Of a DNA stretch of 64,000 nt, positions 8,105 to 17,293 are shown in pieces. Position numbers and translations under genes: made by a program. Within the stretch, counting starts at the first letter, position 1. Each line of letters opens with the position of its first letter. Source of the DNA: Serratia rhizosphaerae (GTDB taxonomy: Bacteria; Pseudomonadota; Gammaproteobacteria; Enterobacterales; Enterobacteriaceae); NCBI RefSeq assembly GCF_009817885.1, contig NZ_CP041764.1, positions 4,526,001 through 4,590,000 of the forward strand, in the 5' to 3' direction. The notes under the pieces were generated by a model. That model searched no databases. It saw only the letters and a program-made list of their open reading frames with translations, and had not been told where the DNA came from.

Positions 8105-8770
8105 ATGGAAATTTACCTCGATAGCGCGGATGTCACGGCGGTAAAACGTCTGGCGCGGGTGTTGCCGTTACAGGGGGTGACCACCAACCCGAGCATTGTC
8201 GCCAAAGAAGGCAAGCCGCTTTGGGAGGTGTTGCCGGCGCTGCGTGATGCATTGGGTGGCACCGGCAAACTGTTTGCACAGGTGATGGCGAATGATGCGG
8301 AGCGGATGGTGGCGGACGCGGTGCTGCTGAATCAGCGTGTACCGGGGCTGATTGTGAAGATCCCGGCGACGGGCGAAGGGCTGGCGGCGATGAAAAAGCT
8401 GCAGTCGATGTCGATTCCGACGTTGGGCACGGCGGTGTACGGCGCCACGCAGGGGCTGCTGGCGGCGCTGTCCGGCGCCGAGTATGTAGCGCCGTACGTA
8501 AACCGCGTCGATGCGCAGGGCGGCGATGCGCTTGAAATGGTGCGGGAGCTGCAGCAACTGCTGACGCTGCATGCGCCGCACGCCAAAGTATTGGCCGCCA
8601 GCTTTAAAACGCCGCGTCAGGTGCTGGCGTGCATGCTGACGGGCTGCCGCGCGGTCACCTTGCCGGTCGAGGTGGCTGAACAGCTGATCGCCACGCCTGC
8701 GGTGGATGCGGCGCTGGCGACGTTTGAGCAGGACTGGCAGGCGGCGTTTGGCAGTACGGTATTGAGCTGA
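8105..8770 (+). CDS. fsaA: Fructose-6-phosphate aldolase
   Basis: Transaldolase-like class I aldolase that reversibly cleaves fructose 6-phosphate into dihydroxyacetone and glyceraldehyde 3-phosphate. The 221-residue product carries the Schiff-base lysine in LIVKIPAT and the conserved TTNPSI, GTAVYGATQGLLAAL and AASFKTPRQ segments. FsaA and FsaB are too alike to separate by eye. The start has AGGAG 6 bp upstream; an earlier ATG at 8072 lacks such a site. A strong terminator follows. Confidence 0.9.
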   Translation: MEIYLDSADVTAVKRLARVLPLQGVTTNPSIVAKEGKPLWEVLPALRDALGGTGKLFAQVMANDAERMVADAVLLNQRVPGLIVKIPATGEGLAAMKKLQSMSIPTLGTAVYGATQGLLAALSGAEYVAPYVNRVDAQGGDALEMVRELQQLLTLHAPHAKVLAASFKTPRQVLACMLTGCRAVTLPVEVAEQLIATPAVDAALATFEQDWQAAFGSTVLS

Positions 8771-8788
8771 GCAGACCTCCATGTCATC

Positions 8789-8812
8789 AGGCGGCAGACT
8801 GCCGCCTTTTTT
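8789..8812 (+). terminator. Rho-independent terminator after fsaA
   Basis: Stem AGGCGGCA (8789-8796) with TGCCGCCT (8800-8807), a 3-nt loop and a T-run. Confidence 0.9.
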
Positions 8813-8850
8813 GTGCGCTGGGTTTTATTTTGGAATGGTAGGTCTATAAA

Positions 8851-8870
8851 AATAAAACATCGTTTTAATT
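8851..8870. promoter_or_regulatory. KdgR-like operator upstream of kdgT
   Basis: The palindrome TAAAACATCGTTTTA (8853-8867), embedded in A+T-rich flanks, matches the KdgR core GAAACANNGTTTC with one symmetric change. It lies about 140 bp before kdgT. KdgR controls kdgT in enterobacteria, so the position makes biological sense. Confidence 0.6.
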
Positions 8871-9000
8871 TTATGCATGCGATCACTTTTATTCCTGTCG
8901 TGAACCGTTAGTGTGGATAGCCCAATCGTTTCGCAGCGGCCCGGGAAGGCGGCAGTCGACGATGCGTTGCTATAACCAGTTCATCCAGACGGAGTGAGTG

Positions 9001-9984
9001 ATGCAGATAAAACGTGCGATAGACAAGATCCCGGGCGGCATGATGTTGGTGCCGCTGTTCATCGGTGCGGCTTGCCACACCTTTGCGCCGGGGGCAGGCA
9101 AATATTTCGGTTCGTTTACCAACGGGTTGATGTCCGGCACGGTGCCGATCCTGGCGGTATGGTTCTTCTGTATGGGGGCGGCGATCAAACTGAGCGCTAC
9201 CGGCACCGTATTACGCAAATCCGGTACGCTGGTGGTGACCAAGATCGCAGTCGCCTGGGTGGTGGCGGCGGTGGCCTCGCGCCTGCTGCCGGAACATGGA
9301 GTGGAAGTCGGCTTCTTTGCCGGGCTGTCGACGCTGGCGCTGGTGGCGGCGATGGACATGACCAACGGCGGCCTGTACGCGTCGATTATGCAGCAGTACG
9401 GCACGAAAGAAGAGGCCGGGGCGTTTGTTCTGATGTCGTTGGAGTCCGGGCCGCTGATGACGATGATTATTCTCGGTACCGCCGGTATCGCCTCGTTTGA
9501 ACCTCATGTGTTTATCGGCGCGGTGCTGCCGTTCCTGGTGGGATTTGTGCTGGGCAATCTAGACCCGGAACTGCGTGATTTGTTTGGCAAAGCGGTGCAG
9601 ACGCTGATTCCGTTTTTTGCCTTCGCGCTCGGCAATACCATCGATCTGAGCGTTATCGCCCAGACCGGCCTGCTGGGGATCCTGCTGGGCGTCGCGGTGA
9701 TTATTGTCACTGGCATTCCGCTGATCGTCGCCGATAAACTGATTGGGGGCGGCGACGGCACCGCCGGCGTGGCGGCATCCAGTTCGGCCGGCGCTGCCGT
9801 GGCGACGCCGGTGCTGATTGCCGAAATGGTGCCGCAGTTTAAGCCGGTGGCGCCAGCGGCGACCGCGCTGGTGGCCACCTCGGTGATTGTGACGTCGATT
9901 CTGGTGCCGATCGTGACCGCGATCTGGTCGCGGCGGGTAAAGGCGAAAGCGGCGATGCGTGAACACATCGCGATGGTGAAATGA
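9001..9984 (+). CDS. kdgT: 2-keto-3-deoxygluconate permease
   Basis: Inner-membrane proton symporter for 2-keto-3-deoxygluconate, an intermediate of pectin and alginate-type uronate breakdown. It is 327 residues with about ten hydrophobic helices; MQIKRAIDKIPGGMMLVPL at the N-terminus and the GLSTLALVAAMDMTNGGLY and ASSSAGAAVATP stretches are typical of KdgT. I take ATG 9001 rather than the in-frame GTG at 8998, because GGAG lies 6 bp before it. It is convergent with araA and has a KdgR-like site upstream. Confidence 0.93.
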   Translation: MQIKRAIDKIPGGMMLVPLFIGAACHTFAPGAGKYFGSFTNGLMSGTVPILAVWFFCMGAAIKLSATGTVLRKSGTLVVTKIAVAWVVAAVASRLLPEHGVEVGFFAGLSTLALVAAMDMTNGGLYASIMQQYGTKEEAGAFVLMSLESGPLMTMIILGTAGIASFEPHVFIGAVLPFLVGFVLGNLDPELRDLFGKAVQTLIPFFAFALGNTIDLSVIAQTGLLGILLGVAVIIVTGIPLIVADKLIGGGDGTAGVAASSSAGAAVATPVLIAEMVPQFKPVAPAATALVATSVIVTSILVPIVTAIWSRRVKAKAAMREHIAMVK

Positions 9985-10007
9985 GTGCTCAGAATAATGG
10001 GCAGAAA

Positions 10008-10034
10008 ATGCCGGTCAGTGAACCTGACCGGCAT
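10008..10034. terminator. Terminator between kdgT and araA
   Basis: An 11-bp stem, ATGCCGGTCAG with CTGACCGGCAT, has a 5-nt loop. On the minus strand, the end of araBA, it runs into TTTT. Confidence 0.75.
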
Positions 10035-10055
10035 CCGGTCCGAGTGGTGAAACAA

Positions 10056-11558
10056 TCACCGACGGTTCAGTTGGTAATACACTTCATTCCAGCGCAGTTC
10101 ATTCTTGAAGGCCGGCAGCGTTGTCTCATTATCAATCAGCAGAAACTCAATGTTGTGCATCTCTGCATATAAACGCAGGTAGTCGGCGTTCAGCGCCTGT
10201 GAGAACACCGTATGGTGAGCGCCGCCGCCGAGGATCCAGGCTTCGGCGGCGGTGGCGAGCGACGGCTGCGCCCGCCAGATGGCGCGCGCCACCGGCAGCT
10301 TCGGCAGCGGGTGTGGCTGCTCTATGGTATCGACCTGATTCACCAGCAGACGGAAGCGGTCGCCCATGTCGATCAGGCTGGCGTTGACCGCCGGCCCGGC
10401 CGGGGTGGAGAAGATCAGCCGCGCCGGATCGTCTTTACCGCCGATGCCGAGCGGCTGCACGTCCAGCAGCGGTTTCTGCTCGGCAATCGACGGGCAGACC
10501 TCCAGCATATGAGAACCGATCACCAAATCATTGCCCGGCTGGAAGTGATAGGTATAGTCCTCCATAAAGGAGGTGCCGCCCTGCAGTCCGTCGGCCATCA
10601 CTTTCAGAATGCGCAGCAGCGCGGCGGTTTTCCAGTCGCCTTCGCCGCCGAAGCCGTAGCCCTGCTGCATCAGGCGCTGCACCGCCAGCCCCGGCAACTG
10701 CCGCATGCCGTGCAGATCTTCAAAGTTGGTGGTGAAGGCGTGGTAACCGCCCTGTTGCAGGAAACGCTGCATCCCCAGTTCGATACGCGCGGCGTCCAGC
10801 AGATTCTGCCGCTTGGCGCCGTGCAGGGCGACCGCATCGCTCAGCGTGTAGCTGGCTTCATAGTCGTCGATCAGCGCGTCCACCTCGCCGTTGCCGACCT
10901 CGTTAATCACGCTGACCAGGTCGCCGATGCCGTGCGCGTTGACCTCATAGCCGAACTGAATCTGCGCGCCGACCTTATCCCCTTCGGTCACGGCCACCTG
11001 ACGCATATTGTCGCCAAAACGTGCGACCTTCAGCTGTTGGCTCTCCTGACGCGCGGCGGCGACGCGCATCCACTGCGCAATGCGCTGATGAGCCTGCTTA
11101 TCCTGCCAGTGGCCGGTGATCACACTGTGCTGCTGGCGCATGCGCGCGCCGATAAAGCCGAACTCGCGGCCGCCGTGCGCGGTCTGGTTCAGGTTCATAA
11201 AGTCCATATCCATACTGTCCCACGGCACCTCGGCGTTGAACTGGGTATGGAACTGCAGCAGCGGCTTGCTGAGGATTGACAGACCGGCGATCCACATCTT
11301 GGCCGGCGAGAAGGTGTGCAGCCAGGTGATAATACCGATGCAGCCCTGCTGATAGTTGGCGTCGCGGCAGACGGCGCTGATTTCATCCGGCGTGGTGAGC
11401 AGGGGTTTTAACACCAGTTTCACCGGCAGGCCGGCGTCCTGATTAAGGCTGTTAACCACCTGTTCGGCGTGTTGTTTCACCTGCTGCAGGGTTTGCGGGC
11501 CATACAGGTGCTGGCTGCCGATGACAAACCAGACTTCGCGTTGTGTAAATACGTCCAT
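10056..11558 (-). CDS. araA: L-arabinose isomerase
   Basis: Converts L-arabinose to L-ribulose in the cytoplasm using Mn2+. The 500 residues match the family length. Recognisable segments are EVWFVIGSQHLYG at the N-terminus, HTFSPAKMWI, GFGGEGDWKTAALLR around the active-site glutamate, and TVFSQALNADYLRLYAEMHNIE near the end. It follows araB by 24 bp on the minus strand, forming an araBA operon that ends at the hairpin shared with kdgT. araD is not part of this operon. Confidence 0.97.
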   Translation of the reverse strand: MDVFTQREVWFVIGSQHLYGPQTLQQVKQHAEQVVNSLNQDAGLPVKLVLKPLLTTPDEISAVCRDANYQQGCIGIITWLHTFSPAKMWIAGLSILSKPLLQFHTQFNAEVPWDSMDMDFMNLNQTAHGGREFGFIGARMRQQHSVITGHWQDKQAHQRIAQWMRVAAARQESQQLKVARFGDNMRQVAVTEGDKVGAQIQFGYEVNAHGIGDLVSVINEVGNGEVDALIDDYEASYTLSDAVALHGAKRQNLLDAARIELGMQRFLQQGGYHAFTTNFEDLHGMRQLPGLAVQRLMQQGYGFGGEGDWKTAALLRILKVMADGLQGGTSFMEDYTYHFQPGNDLVIGSHMLEVCPSIAEQKPLLDVQPLGIGGKDDPARLIFSTPAGPAVNASLIDMGDRFRLLVNQVDTIEQPHPLPKLPVARAIWRAQPSLATAAEAWILGGGAHHTVFSQALNADYLRLYAEMHNIEFLLIDNETTLPAFKNELRWNEVYYQLNRR

Positions 11559-11582
11559 CAGAAACTCCAGGTCGGTTGGCGG

Positions 11583-13277
11583 TTATTGGGCATGGTCAGG
11601 GCATGATGCCGGCGCGGCATAGCGCGGTTCGGCGGCCTGACACCACTGTTGATAGCGTTGATAAAGCTGCTGGTAGCGCGCTACGCGCTGCGGGTCGGGC
11701 TGCAGGGTGCGCTCCAGGCCGCAGGCCATATGGCGCTGCGCCGTCGGGATATCGGCATGCCGTCCGGCGGCGACGGCGGCGAAAATCGCCGCCCCCAGCG
11801 CGCAGCACTGATCGGAGGCGACAATTTGCAGCGGGCGGTTCATCACATCGGCGCAGGCTTGCATAATGGTCGGCGATTTACGGGCGATACCGCCCAGCGC
11901 CAGCACGTTTTCCACCGGAATATCCTGCTGCTCAAAGCACTCCATAATGGCGCGTGCGCCAAAGGCGGTGGCGGCGATCAGGCCGCCGAACAGCGTCGGC
12001 GCGTCGGTACCGAGATTAAGATCGCCGATCACTCCCTGCAGGCGCTGGTTGGCATACGGCGTGCGGCGGCCGTTGAACCAGTCCAGCACCACCGGCAGAT
12101 GTTCCAAAGAAGGATTGGCGGCCCAGGCGTCGGTCAGCGTCGTCAGCAGCTGCTGTTCAATCTGCGCCAGCTGCGGCTGCAGCTCCGGCCGGCTGCGGGC
12201 GGCTTCGCGCAGCGGCCAGCTCAGCAGGCGGCCGAACCAGGCGTACATGTCGCCGAATGCCGATTGGCCCGCCTCCATGCCGATCAGCCCAGGCACCACG
12301 CTGCCGTCGACCTGGCCGCAGATGCCGGCGATCGCCCGGTCGCCGACGCGTTGAGGCTCGGCCAGCAAAATATCGCAGGTCGAGGTGCCAATCACTTTGA
12401 CTAGCGTATGGGGACGGGCGCCGGCGCCCACCGCGCCCATATGGCAGTCGAACGCGCCGCCGGACAACACCACCTGCGGCGACAGGCCGAGCCGCTGCGC
12501 CCACTCGGCGCTCAGCGTGCCGACCGGCTGTTCGGCGGTCCGGGTTTCTTCAAACAGCGGATAGGGCAGACAGTCAACCAGCAGCGGATCCAGCGCGGCG
12601 AAGAACGCCCGCGGCGGCAGGCCGCCCCAGTCAGGGTGCCACAGCGTTTTGTGGCCGACGCTGCAGCGTCCGCGGATAAGGTGCTGCGGCGCCGTAGTGC
12701 CGGACAACAGCGCCGGCACCCAGTCGCACAGCTCTACCCAGGAGGCTGCCGCCCGGCGCACCGCCGCATCCTGACGTGAGACGTGCAGGATCTTGGCCCA
12801 GAACCATTCCGATGAGTAAACGCCGCCGATATAGCGGGTGTAATCCGCAAACTCGCCGCTGCGGCACAGGCGGTTGATCGCCTCCGCCTCATCGATCGCC
12901 GTATGATCTTTCCACAGGACAAACATGGCGTTCGGGTTATCGGCGAACTCCGGCCGCAGCGCCAGCACCTGGCCGTGTTCGTCGATGGGCGCCGGCGTAG
13001 AGCCGGTGGAATCGACGCCGATGCCGATCACGCTTTGACGCTGCGTCGGCGTCATACGCTGCACCAGCGCGACAATCGCCTGTTCCATGGCGTCGATATA
13101 GTCGCGCGGGTGATGGCGGAACTGATTCTGCGCCGCGTCGCAGTAGTCGCCGCGCTGCCAGCGCGGGTAATAGGCCACTTCGGTATCCAGCTCCTCGCCG
13201 CTGCGGCAATCTACCGCCAATACGCGCACCGAGTCGCTGCCGAAGTCCAGTCCCAGGGCGATTGCGTCTGCCGTCAT
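11583..13277 (-). CDS. araB: L-ribulokinase
   Basis: FGGY-family kinase that phosphorylates L-ribulose at C5. The 564-residue protein opens with the ATPase phosphate-1 motif ALGLDFGSDSVRVLAVD and carries VDSTGSTP, GGAFDCHMGAVG, the substrate region KVIGTSTCDI and GGIARKSPTIMQ. The start at 13277 has AGGAG 8 bp upstream. It is the first gene of araBA and is transcribed divergently from araFGH; an AraC-type operator pair sits about 135 bp upstream. Confidence 0.97.
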   Translation of the reverse strand: MTADAIALGLDFGSDSVRVLAVDCRSGEELDTEVAYYPRWQRGDYCDAAQNQFRHHPRDYIDAMEQAIVALVQRMTPTQRQSVIGIGVDSTGSTPAPIDEHGQVLALRPEFADNPNAMFVLWKDHTAIDEAEAINRLCRSGEFADYTRYIGGVYSSEWFWAKILHVSRQDAAVRRAAASWVELCDWVPALLSGTTAPQHLIRGRCSVGHKTLWHPDWGGLPPRAFFAALDPLLVDCLPYPLFEETRTAEQPVGTLSAEWAQRLGLSPQVVLSGGAFDCHMGAVGAGARPHTLVKVIGTSTCDILLAEPQRVGDRAIAGICGQVDGSVVPGLIGMEAGQSAFGDMYAWFGRLLSWPLREAARSRPELQPQLAQIEQQLLTTLTDAWAANPSLEHLPVVLDWFNGRRTPYANQRLQGVIGDLNLGTDAPTLFGGLIAATAFGARAIMECFEQQDIPVENVLALGGIARKSPTIMQACADVMNRPLQIVASDQCCALGAAIFAAVAAGRHADIPTAQRHMACGLERTLQPDPQRVARYQQLYQRYQQWCQAAEPRYAAPASCPDHAQ

Positions 13278-13388
13278 GATAGTGACTCCTGATTAAAAAG
13301 GACGGCTATCACCATAAAAGCGCGCCGGGCGGGCCGGTGAGGATACGTTGGCTGGATGTATGCACATTTCTGCTTCCCGCAGCGATTT

Positions 13389-13404
13389 TGTGATGGCTAT
13401 CAAA
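13389..13404. promoter_or_regulatory. CRP-like palindrome in the araB-araF spacer
   Basis: TGTGA-N6-TCAAA matches the CRP consensus TGTGA-N6-TCACA at nine of ten positions. It overlaps the expected -10 area of araB, so it may serve the divergent araF promoter instead. Confidence 0.45.
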
Positions 13405-13410
13405 AGTTGG

Positions 13411-13450
13411 CGACAGACTGAATCGGCTAAATATATGGACTTGTCTGCTG
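13411..13450 (-). promoter_or_regulatory. AraC operator pair araI1-araI2 and araB -35 region
   Basis: Read on the minus strand, CAGCAGACAAGTCCATA (13434-13450) matches nine of ten conserved positions of the AraC site TAGC-N7-TCCATA. After exactly 4 bp comes TAGCCGATTCAGTCTGT (13413-13429), like E. coli araI2. The last 4 bases of I2 overlap a -35 hexamer CTGTCG. The 17-4-17 spacing and the 4-base overlap reproduce the E. coli pBAD layout, so AraC control of araBA is strongly indicated. Confidence 0.8.
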
Positions 13451-13461
13451 TTATCTCTGGA

Positions 13462-13477
13462 TGTGATAGCGCTCTAC
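13462..13477. promoter_or_regulatory. CRP half-site upstream of araI1
   Basis: TGTGA-N6-TCTAC has one perfect CRP half and one poor half. It lies about 28 bp from the araI1 centre on the far side from araB, the place where E. coli has its pBAD CRP site. Confidence 0.45.
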
Positions 13478-13644
13478 ATTTCATTAACAAATAACCGCTA
13501 AAACTTATCCGGTCTGCATGCCGACGGCGGGCAGGGCGCGCCAATAAGCGCCTTACCGATGAGGCAACCGAAAATACCCTAATGAGAACGTTTTCACTGC
13601 GCGAGATTTTCAGCGCCGGGGAGAACCACACAGCGGAGAGCACT

Positions 13645-14628
13645 ATGCATAAATTCACTAAGGCGCTGGCGGCGATAGGACTGGCGGCGGTTATGTCACA
13701 ATCAGCTATTGCCGAAACCATGAAACTGGGCTTTCTGGTGAAACAGCCGGAGGAGCCGTGGTTCCAGACCGAATGGAAATTTGCCGATAAAGCCGGTAAG
13801 GACCTCGGCTTTGAAGTGATAAAAATCGCGGTGCCGGACGGCGAAAAAACCCTGAACGCCATCGACAGTCTGGCGGCCAGCGGCGCCAAAGGGTTTGTAA
13901 TCTGTACGCCGGATCCGAAACTGGGTTCGGCGATCGTCGCCAAAGCGCGCAGTTATGACCTGAAAGTCATCGCCGTTGACGATCAGTTCGTCACCGCCAA
14001 AGGCAAACCGATGGACAGCGTACCGCTGGTGATGATGGCGGCCAGCAAAATCGGCGAGCGGCAGGGGCAGGAGCTGTGGAAGGAGATGAACAAGCGCGGC
14101 TGGAACGCGGCAGAAACCGGCGTGATGGCGATTACCGCCAACGAGCTGGATACCGCGCGCCGCCGCACCACCGGCTCGATGGACGCTCTGAAGGCCGCCG
14201 GCTTCCCGGAAAAACAGATCTATCAGGTGCCGACCAAATCCAACGATATCCCCGGCGCCTTTGACGCCGCCAACTCCATGCTGGTACAGCATCCGAAGGT
14301 GAAACACTGGCTGATTATCGGCATGAACGACAACACCGTGCTGGGCGGCGTGCGCGCCACCGAGGGCCAGGGCTTCAAGGCGGCGGACGTGATCGGCATC
14401 GGCATCAACGGCGTTGACGCCGTCAGCGAACTCTCCAAGGGGCAGGCCACCGGCTTCTACGGCTCGCTGCTGCCAAGCCCGGATATCCACGGCTATAAGA
14501 GTATCCAGATGCTGCATGACTGGGTAGCGAAAGACGTTGAACCGCAGAAGTTTACCGAAGTGACCGACGTGGTGCTGATCACCCGCGACAACTTTAAAAC
14601 CGAACTGCAGAAAAAAGGCCTGATGTAA
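13645..14628 (+). CDS. araF: L-arabinose ABC transporter, periplasmic binding protein
   Basis: Periplasmic receptor that captures L-arabinose for AraGH. The first 23 residues are a signal peptide ending in QSAIA; the mature part begins ETMKLGFLVKQPEEPWFQTEW. Sugar-contact segments seen in E. coli AraF are kept, including IAVDDQF, ANELDTARRRTTGSMDAL and IGMNDNTVLGGVRATEGQGF. I chose ATG 13645 because the signal peptide begins there and GGAG lies upstream; in-frame codons back to 13582 are not needed. First gene of araFGH-araC, divergent from araBA. Confidence 0.97.
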   Translation: MHKFTKALAAIGLAAVMSQSAIAETMKLGFLVKQPEEPWFQTEWKFADKAGKDLGFEVIKIAVPDGEKTLNAIDSLAASGAKGFVICTPDPKLGSAIVAKARSYDLKVIAVDDQFVTAKGKPMDSVPLVMMAASKIGERQGQELWKEMNKRGWNAAETGVMAITANELDTARRRTTGSMDALKAAGFPEKQIYQVPTKSNDIPGAFDAANSMLVQHPKVKHWLIIGMNDNTVLGGVRATEGQGFKAADVIGIGINGVDAVSELSKGQATGFYGSLLPSPDIHGYKSIQMLHDWVAKDVEPQKFTEVTDVVLITRDNFKTELQKKGLM

Positions 14629-14635
14629 TGCCTGA

Positions 14636-14659
14636 GCCGCCCGGTTTACGTCGGGCGGC
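14636..14659 (+). terminator. Intercistronic hairpin araF-araG
   Basis: Stem GCCGCCCG with CGGGCGGC (8 bp, 8-nt loop), followed by GTGTTTTC. It probably protects the araF message or attenuates, allowing more binding protein than transporter. Confidence 0.65.
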
Positions 14660-14688
14660 GTGTTTTCGCAAGCCATGAGGAAAGCATT

Positions 14689-16224
14689 ATGACCGCCAGC
14701 ACGCCTTATCTGGCCTTCCGCGGCATCGGCAAAACCTTCCCCGGCGTCAAGGCGCTGGACGATATCAGTTTTAGCTGTCAGGCCGGGCAAATTCACGCGC
14801 TGATGGGTGAGAACGGCGCCGGCAAATCTACGCTGCTGAAGATCCTCAGCGGCAACTACGCCCCCAGCCAGGGGGAGATCTTACTGCAGGGACAGCCGGT
14901 GCGTTTTAACGCCACCACCGAGGCGCTGGACGCCGGCGTGGCGATTATCTATCAGGAGCTGCATCTGGTGCCGGAAATGACGGTGGCCGAGAATATCTAC
15001 CTGGGGCAGTTGCCCAGCAGGCGCGGCCTGGTGGATCGTAAACTGCTGCGCTATGAGGCGCGGCTGCAGCTGGAGCATCTCGGGCTGGATATTGACCCGG
15101 ATACGCCGCTGAAATACCTCTCCATCGGCCAGTGGCAGATGGTGGAGATCGCCAAGGCGCTGGCGCGCAACGCCAAGATCATCGCCTTTGATGAGCCGAC
15201 CAGCTCACTGTCGGCGCGCGAGATTGAACACCTGTTCCGGGTGATCCGCGAACTGCGCGCCGAAGGGCGGGTCATTCTGTACGTGTCCCACCGTATGGAG
15301 GAGATCTTCGCCCTCAGCGACGCCATCACGGTATTCAAAGACGGGCGCTACGTGCGCACCTTTGACGATATGAGTCAGGTGGATCACGAGCGGCTGGTGC
15401 AGGCGATGGTCGGCCGCGATCTGGGGGATATTTACGGCTATCAGCCGCGTGAACACGGCCCGGTGCGGCTGCAGCTGGATAATCTGCAGGCGGCCGGAGT
15501 GAAAACGCCGATCAGCCTCAGCGTGCGCGCCGGCGAGATCGTCGGCCTGTTCGGGCTGGTGGGCGCCGGGCGCAGCGAACTGATGAAAGGCATTTTCGGC
15601 GCCACGCGCGTCGGCGGCGGCCGGTTGACGCTGGACGGCGCGCCGCTGACCATTCGCTCGCCGATCGACGCCATCCGCGCCGGCATCATGCTGTGCCCGG
15701 AAGACCGCAAAGCCGACGGCATCATCCCGGTGCACTCGGTGCGCGACAATATCAATATCAGCGCGCGGCGCAAAAGCCTGCGGGCGGGCTGCCTGATCGA
15801 CAACGCCTGGGAAAACCGCAATGCGGAGCAGCATATCCGTTCGCTCAATATCAAAACCCCCAGCGCCGAACAGCTGATTATGAATCTCTCCGGCGGCAAC
15901 CAGCAGAAGGCGATCCTTGGCCGCTGGCTGTCGGAGGAGATGAAAGTGATGATGCTCGACGAGCCGACGCGCGGCATTGACGTTGGCGCCAAGCATGAAA
16001 TCTATAACGTGATTTACCAGCTGGCGCAGCAGGGCATCGCGGTGCTGTTCGCCTCCAGCGACCTGCCCGAAGTGCTGGGGCTGGCAGACCGCATCGTGGT
16101 GATGCGCGAAGGCGCGATTTCCGGCGAACTGGCGCACGATGAGGCCAGTGAGGAACAGGCGCTCAGCCTGGCGATGCTGCGCACCCCCGATATTACCCCT
16201 GATGCCGCGGCGGCGGTGGCCTGA
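14689..16224 (+). CDS. araG: L-arabinose ABC transporter, ATPase
   Basis: Tandem sugar ABC ATPase of 511 residues. The N-terminal half has Walker A GENGAGKST, a signature region SIGQWQMVEIAKAL and Walker B IIAFDEPTSSLS. The C-terminal half has the degenerate nucleotide loop GLVGAGRSE, the signature LSGGNQQKAILGRWL and Walker B VMMLDEPTRGID. Degeneracy of one site is normal in this family. Located between araF and araH; the stop of araG is 17 bp before the araH start. Confidence 0.96.
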   Translation: MTASTPYLAFRGIGKTFPGVKALDDISFSCQAGQIHALMGENGAGKSTLLKILSGNYAPSQGEILLQGQPVRFNATTEALDAGVAIIYQELHLVPEMTVAENIYLGQLPSRRGLVDRKLLRYEARLQLEHLGLDIDPDTPLKYLSIGQWQMVEIAKALARNAKIIAFDEPTSSLSAREIEHLFRVIRELRAEGRVILYVSHRMEEIFALSDAITVFKDGRYVRTFDDMSQVDHERLVQAMVGRDLGDIYGYQPREHGPVRLQLDNLQAAGVKTPISLSVRAGEIVGLFGLVGAGRSELMKGIFGATRVGGGRLTLDGAPLTIRSPIDAIRAGIMLCPEDRKADGIIPVHSVRDNINISARRKSLRAGCLIDNAWENRNAEQHIRSLNIKTPSAEQLIMNLSGGNQQKAILGRWLSEEMKVMMLDEPTRGIDVGAKHEIYNVIYQLAQQGIAVLFASSDLPEVLGLADRIVVMREGAISGELAHDEASEEQALSLAMLRTPDITPDAAAAVA

Positions 16225-16241
16225 CCGTGGAGGAGAAAAAG

Positions 16242-17225
16242 ATGTCGACCCTAACGACCAATTCGGTAAAAAACCGTGGCAGCCTGGGGCTGTCGCGCAT
16301 CTGGGACAGCTACGGCATGCTGGTGGTCTTCGCGGTGCTGTTTCTGGCCTGCGTACTGCTGGTGCCTAACTTCGGCTCATTTATCAATATGAAAGGGCTG
16401 GGGCTGGCGATCTCCATGTCCGGCATGGTGGCCTGCGGCATGCTGTTCTGCCTGGCCTCCGGCGATTTTGACCTGTCGGTGGCCTCGGTGATCGCCTGCG
16501 CCGGGGTGACCACGGCGGTGGTGATCAATATGAGCGAAAGCCTGTGGATCGGCGTCGGCGCCGGGCTGCTGCTGGGCGTAGCCTCCGGCCTGATTAACGG
16601 CTTTGTGATTGCGCGGCTGAAAATCAACGCGCTGATCACCACGCTGGCGACCATGCAAATCTTCCGCGGCCTGGCGTATATCATTTCCGACGGCAAGGCG
16701 GTGGGGATTGAGGATGAACGCTTCTTCGCCCTCGGCTACGCCAACTGGCTGGGGGTGCCGGCGCCAATCTGGATCACCATCGGCTGCCTGATCCTGTTCG
16801 GTTTCCTGTTGAATAAAACCACTTTCGGCCGCAACACGCTGGCGATCGGCGGCAATGAAGAGGCGGCGCGCCTGGCCGGGGTACCGGTGGTGCGCACCAA
16901 AATCATCATCTTCGTGCTGTCCGGGCTGGTGTCCGCCGCGGCGGGCATTATTCTGGCGTCGCGCATGACCAGCGGCCAGCCGATGACCTCGATCGGCTAT
17001 GAGCTGATTGTGATCTCCGCCTGCGTGCTGGGCGGCGTTTCGCTGAAGGGCGGCATCGGCAAGATTTCGTACGTGATTGCCGGGATACTGATTCTCGGCA
17101 CGGTGGAAAACGCCATGAACCTGCTGAATATCTCACCGTTCTCGCAGTACGTGGTGCGCGGAGCGATCCTGCTGGCGGCGGTGATTTTCGACCGCTACAA
17201 ACAGCAGAGCAAACGTACCGTTTAA
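16242..17225 (+). CDS. araH: L-arabinose ABC transporter, permease
   Basis: Inner-membrane permease of the RbsC/AraH family, 327 residues with about ten helices. The conserved cytoplasmic loop contacting the ATPase is visible as NTLAIGGNEEAARLAGVPV. The start at ATG 16242 has GGAGGAG just upstream; the GTG at 16227 in the same frame falls before this site. It is the last transporter gene; araC follows after 68 bp on the same strand. Confidence 0.95.
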   Translation: MSTLTTNSVKNRGSLGLSRIWDSYGMLVVFAVLFLACVLLVPNFGSFINMKGLGLAISMSGMVACGMLFCLASGDFDLSVASVIACAGVTTAVVINMSESLWIGVGAGLLLGVASGLINGFVIARLKINALITTLATMQIFRGLAYIISDGKAVGIEDERFFALGYANWLGVPAPIWITIGCLILFGFLLNKTTFGRNTLAIGGNEEAARLAGVPVVRTKIIIFVLSGLVSAAAGIILASRMTSGQPMTSIGYELIVISACVLGGVSLKGGIGKISYVIAGILILGTVENAMNLLNISPFSQYVVRGAILLAAVIFDRYKQQSKRTV

Positions 17226-17293
17226 GGCACGCTATCGCGTTGCCGGCGCAGGGCCGGCAGCGCGGCAGGATAACCGAGTATTATGGAGGCCAG

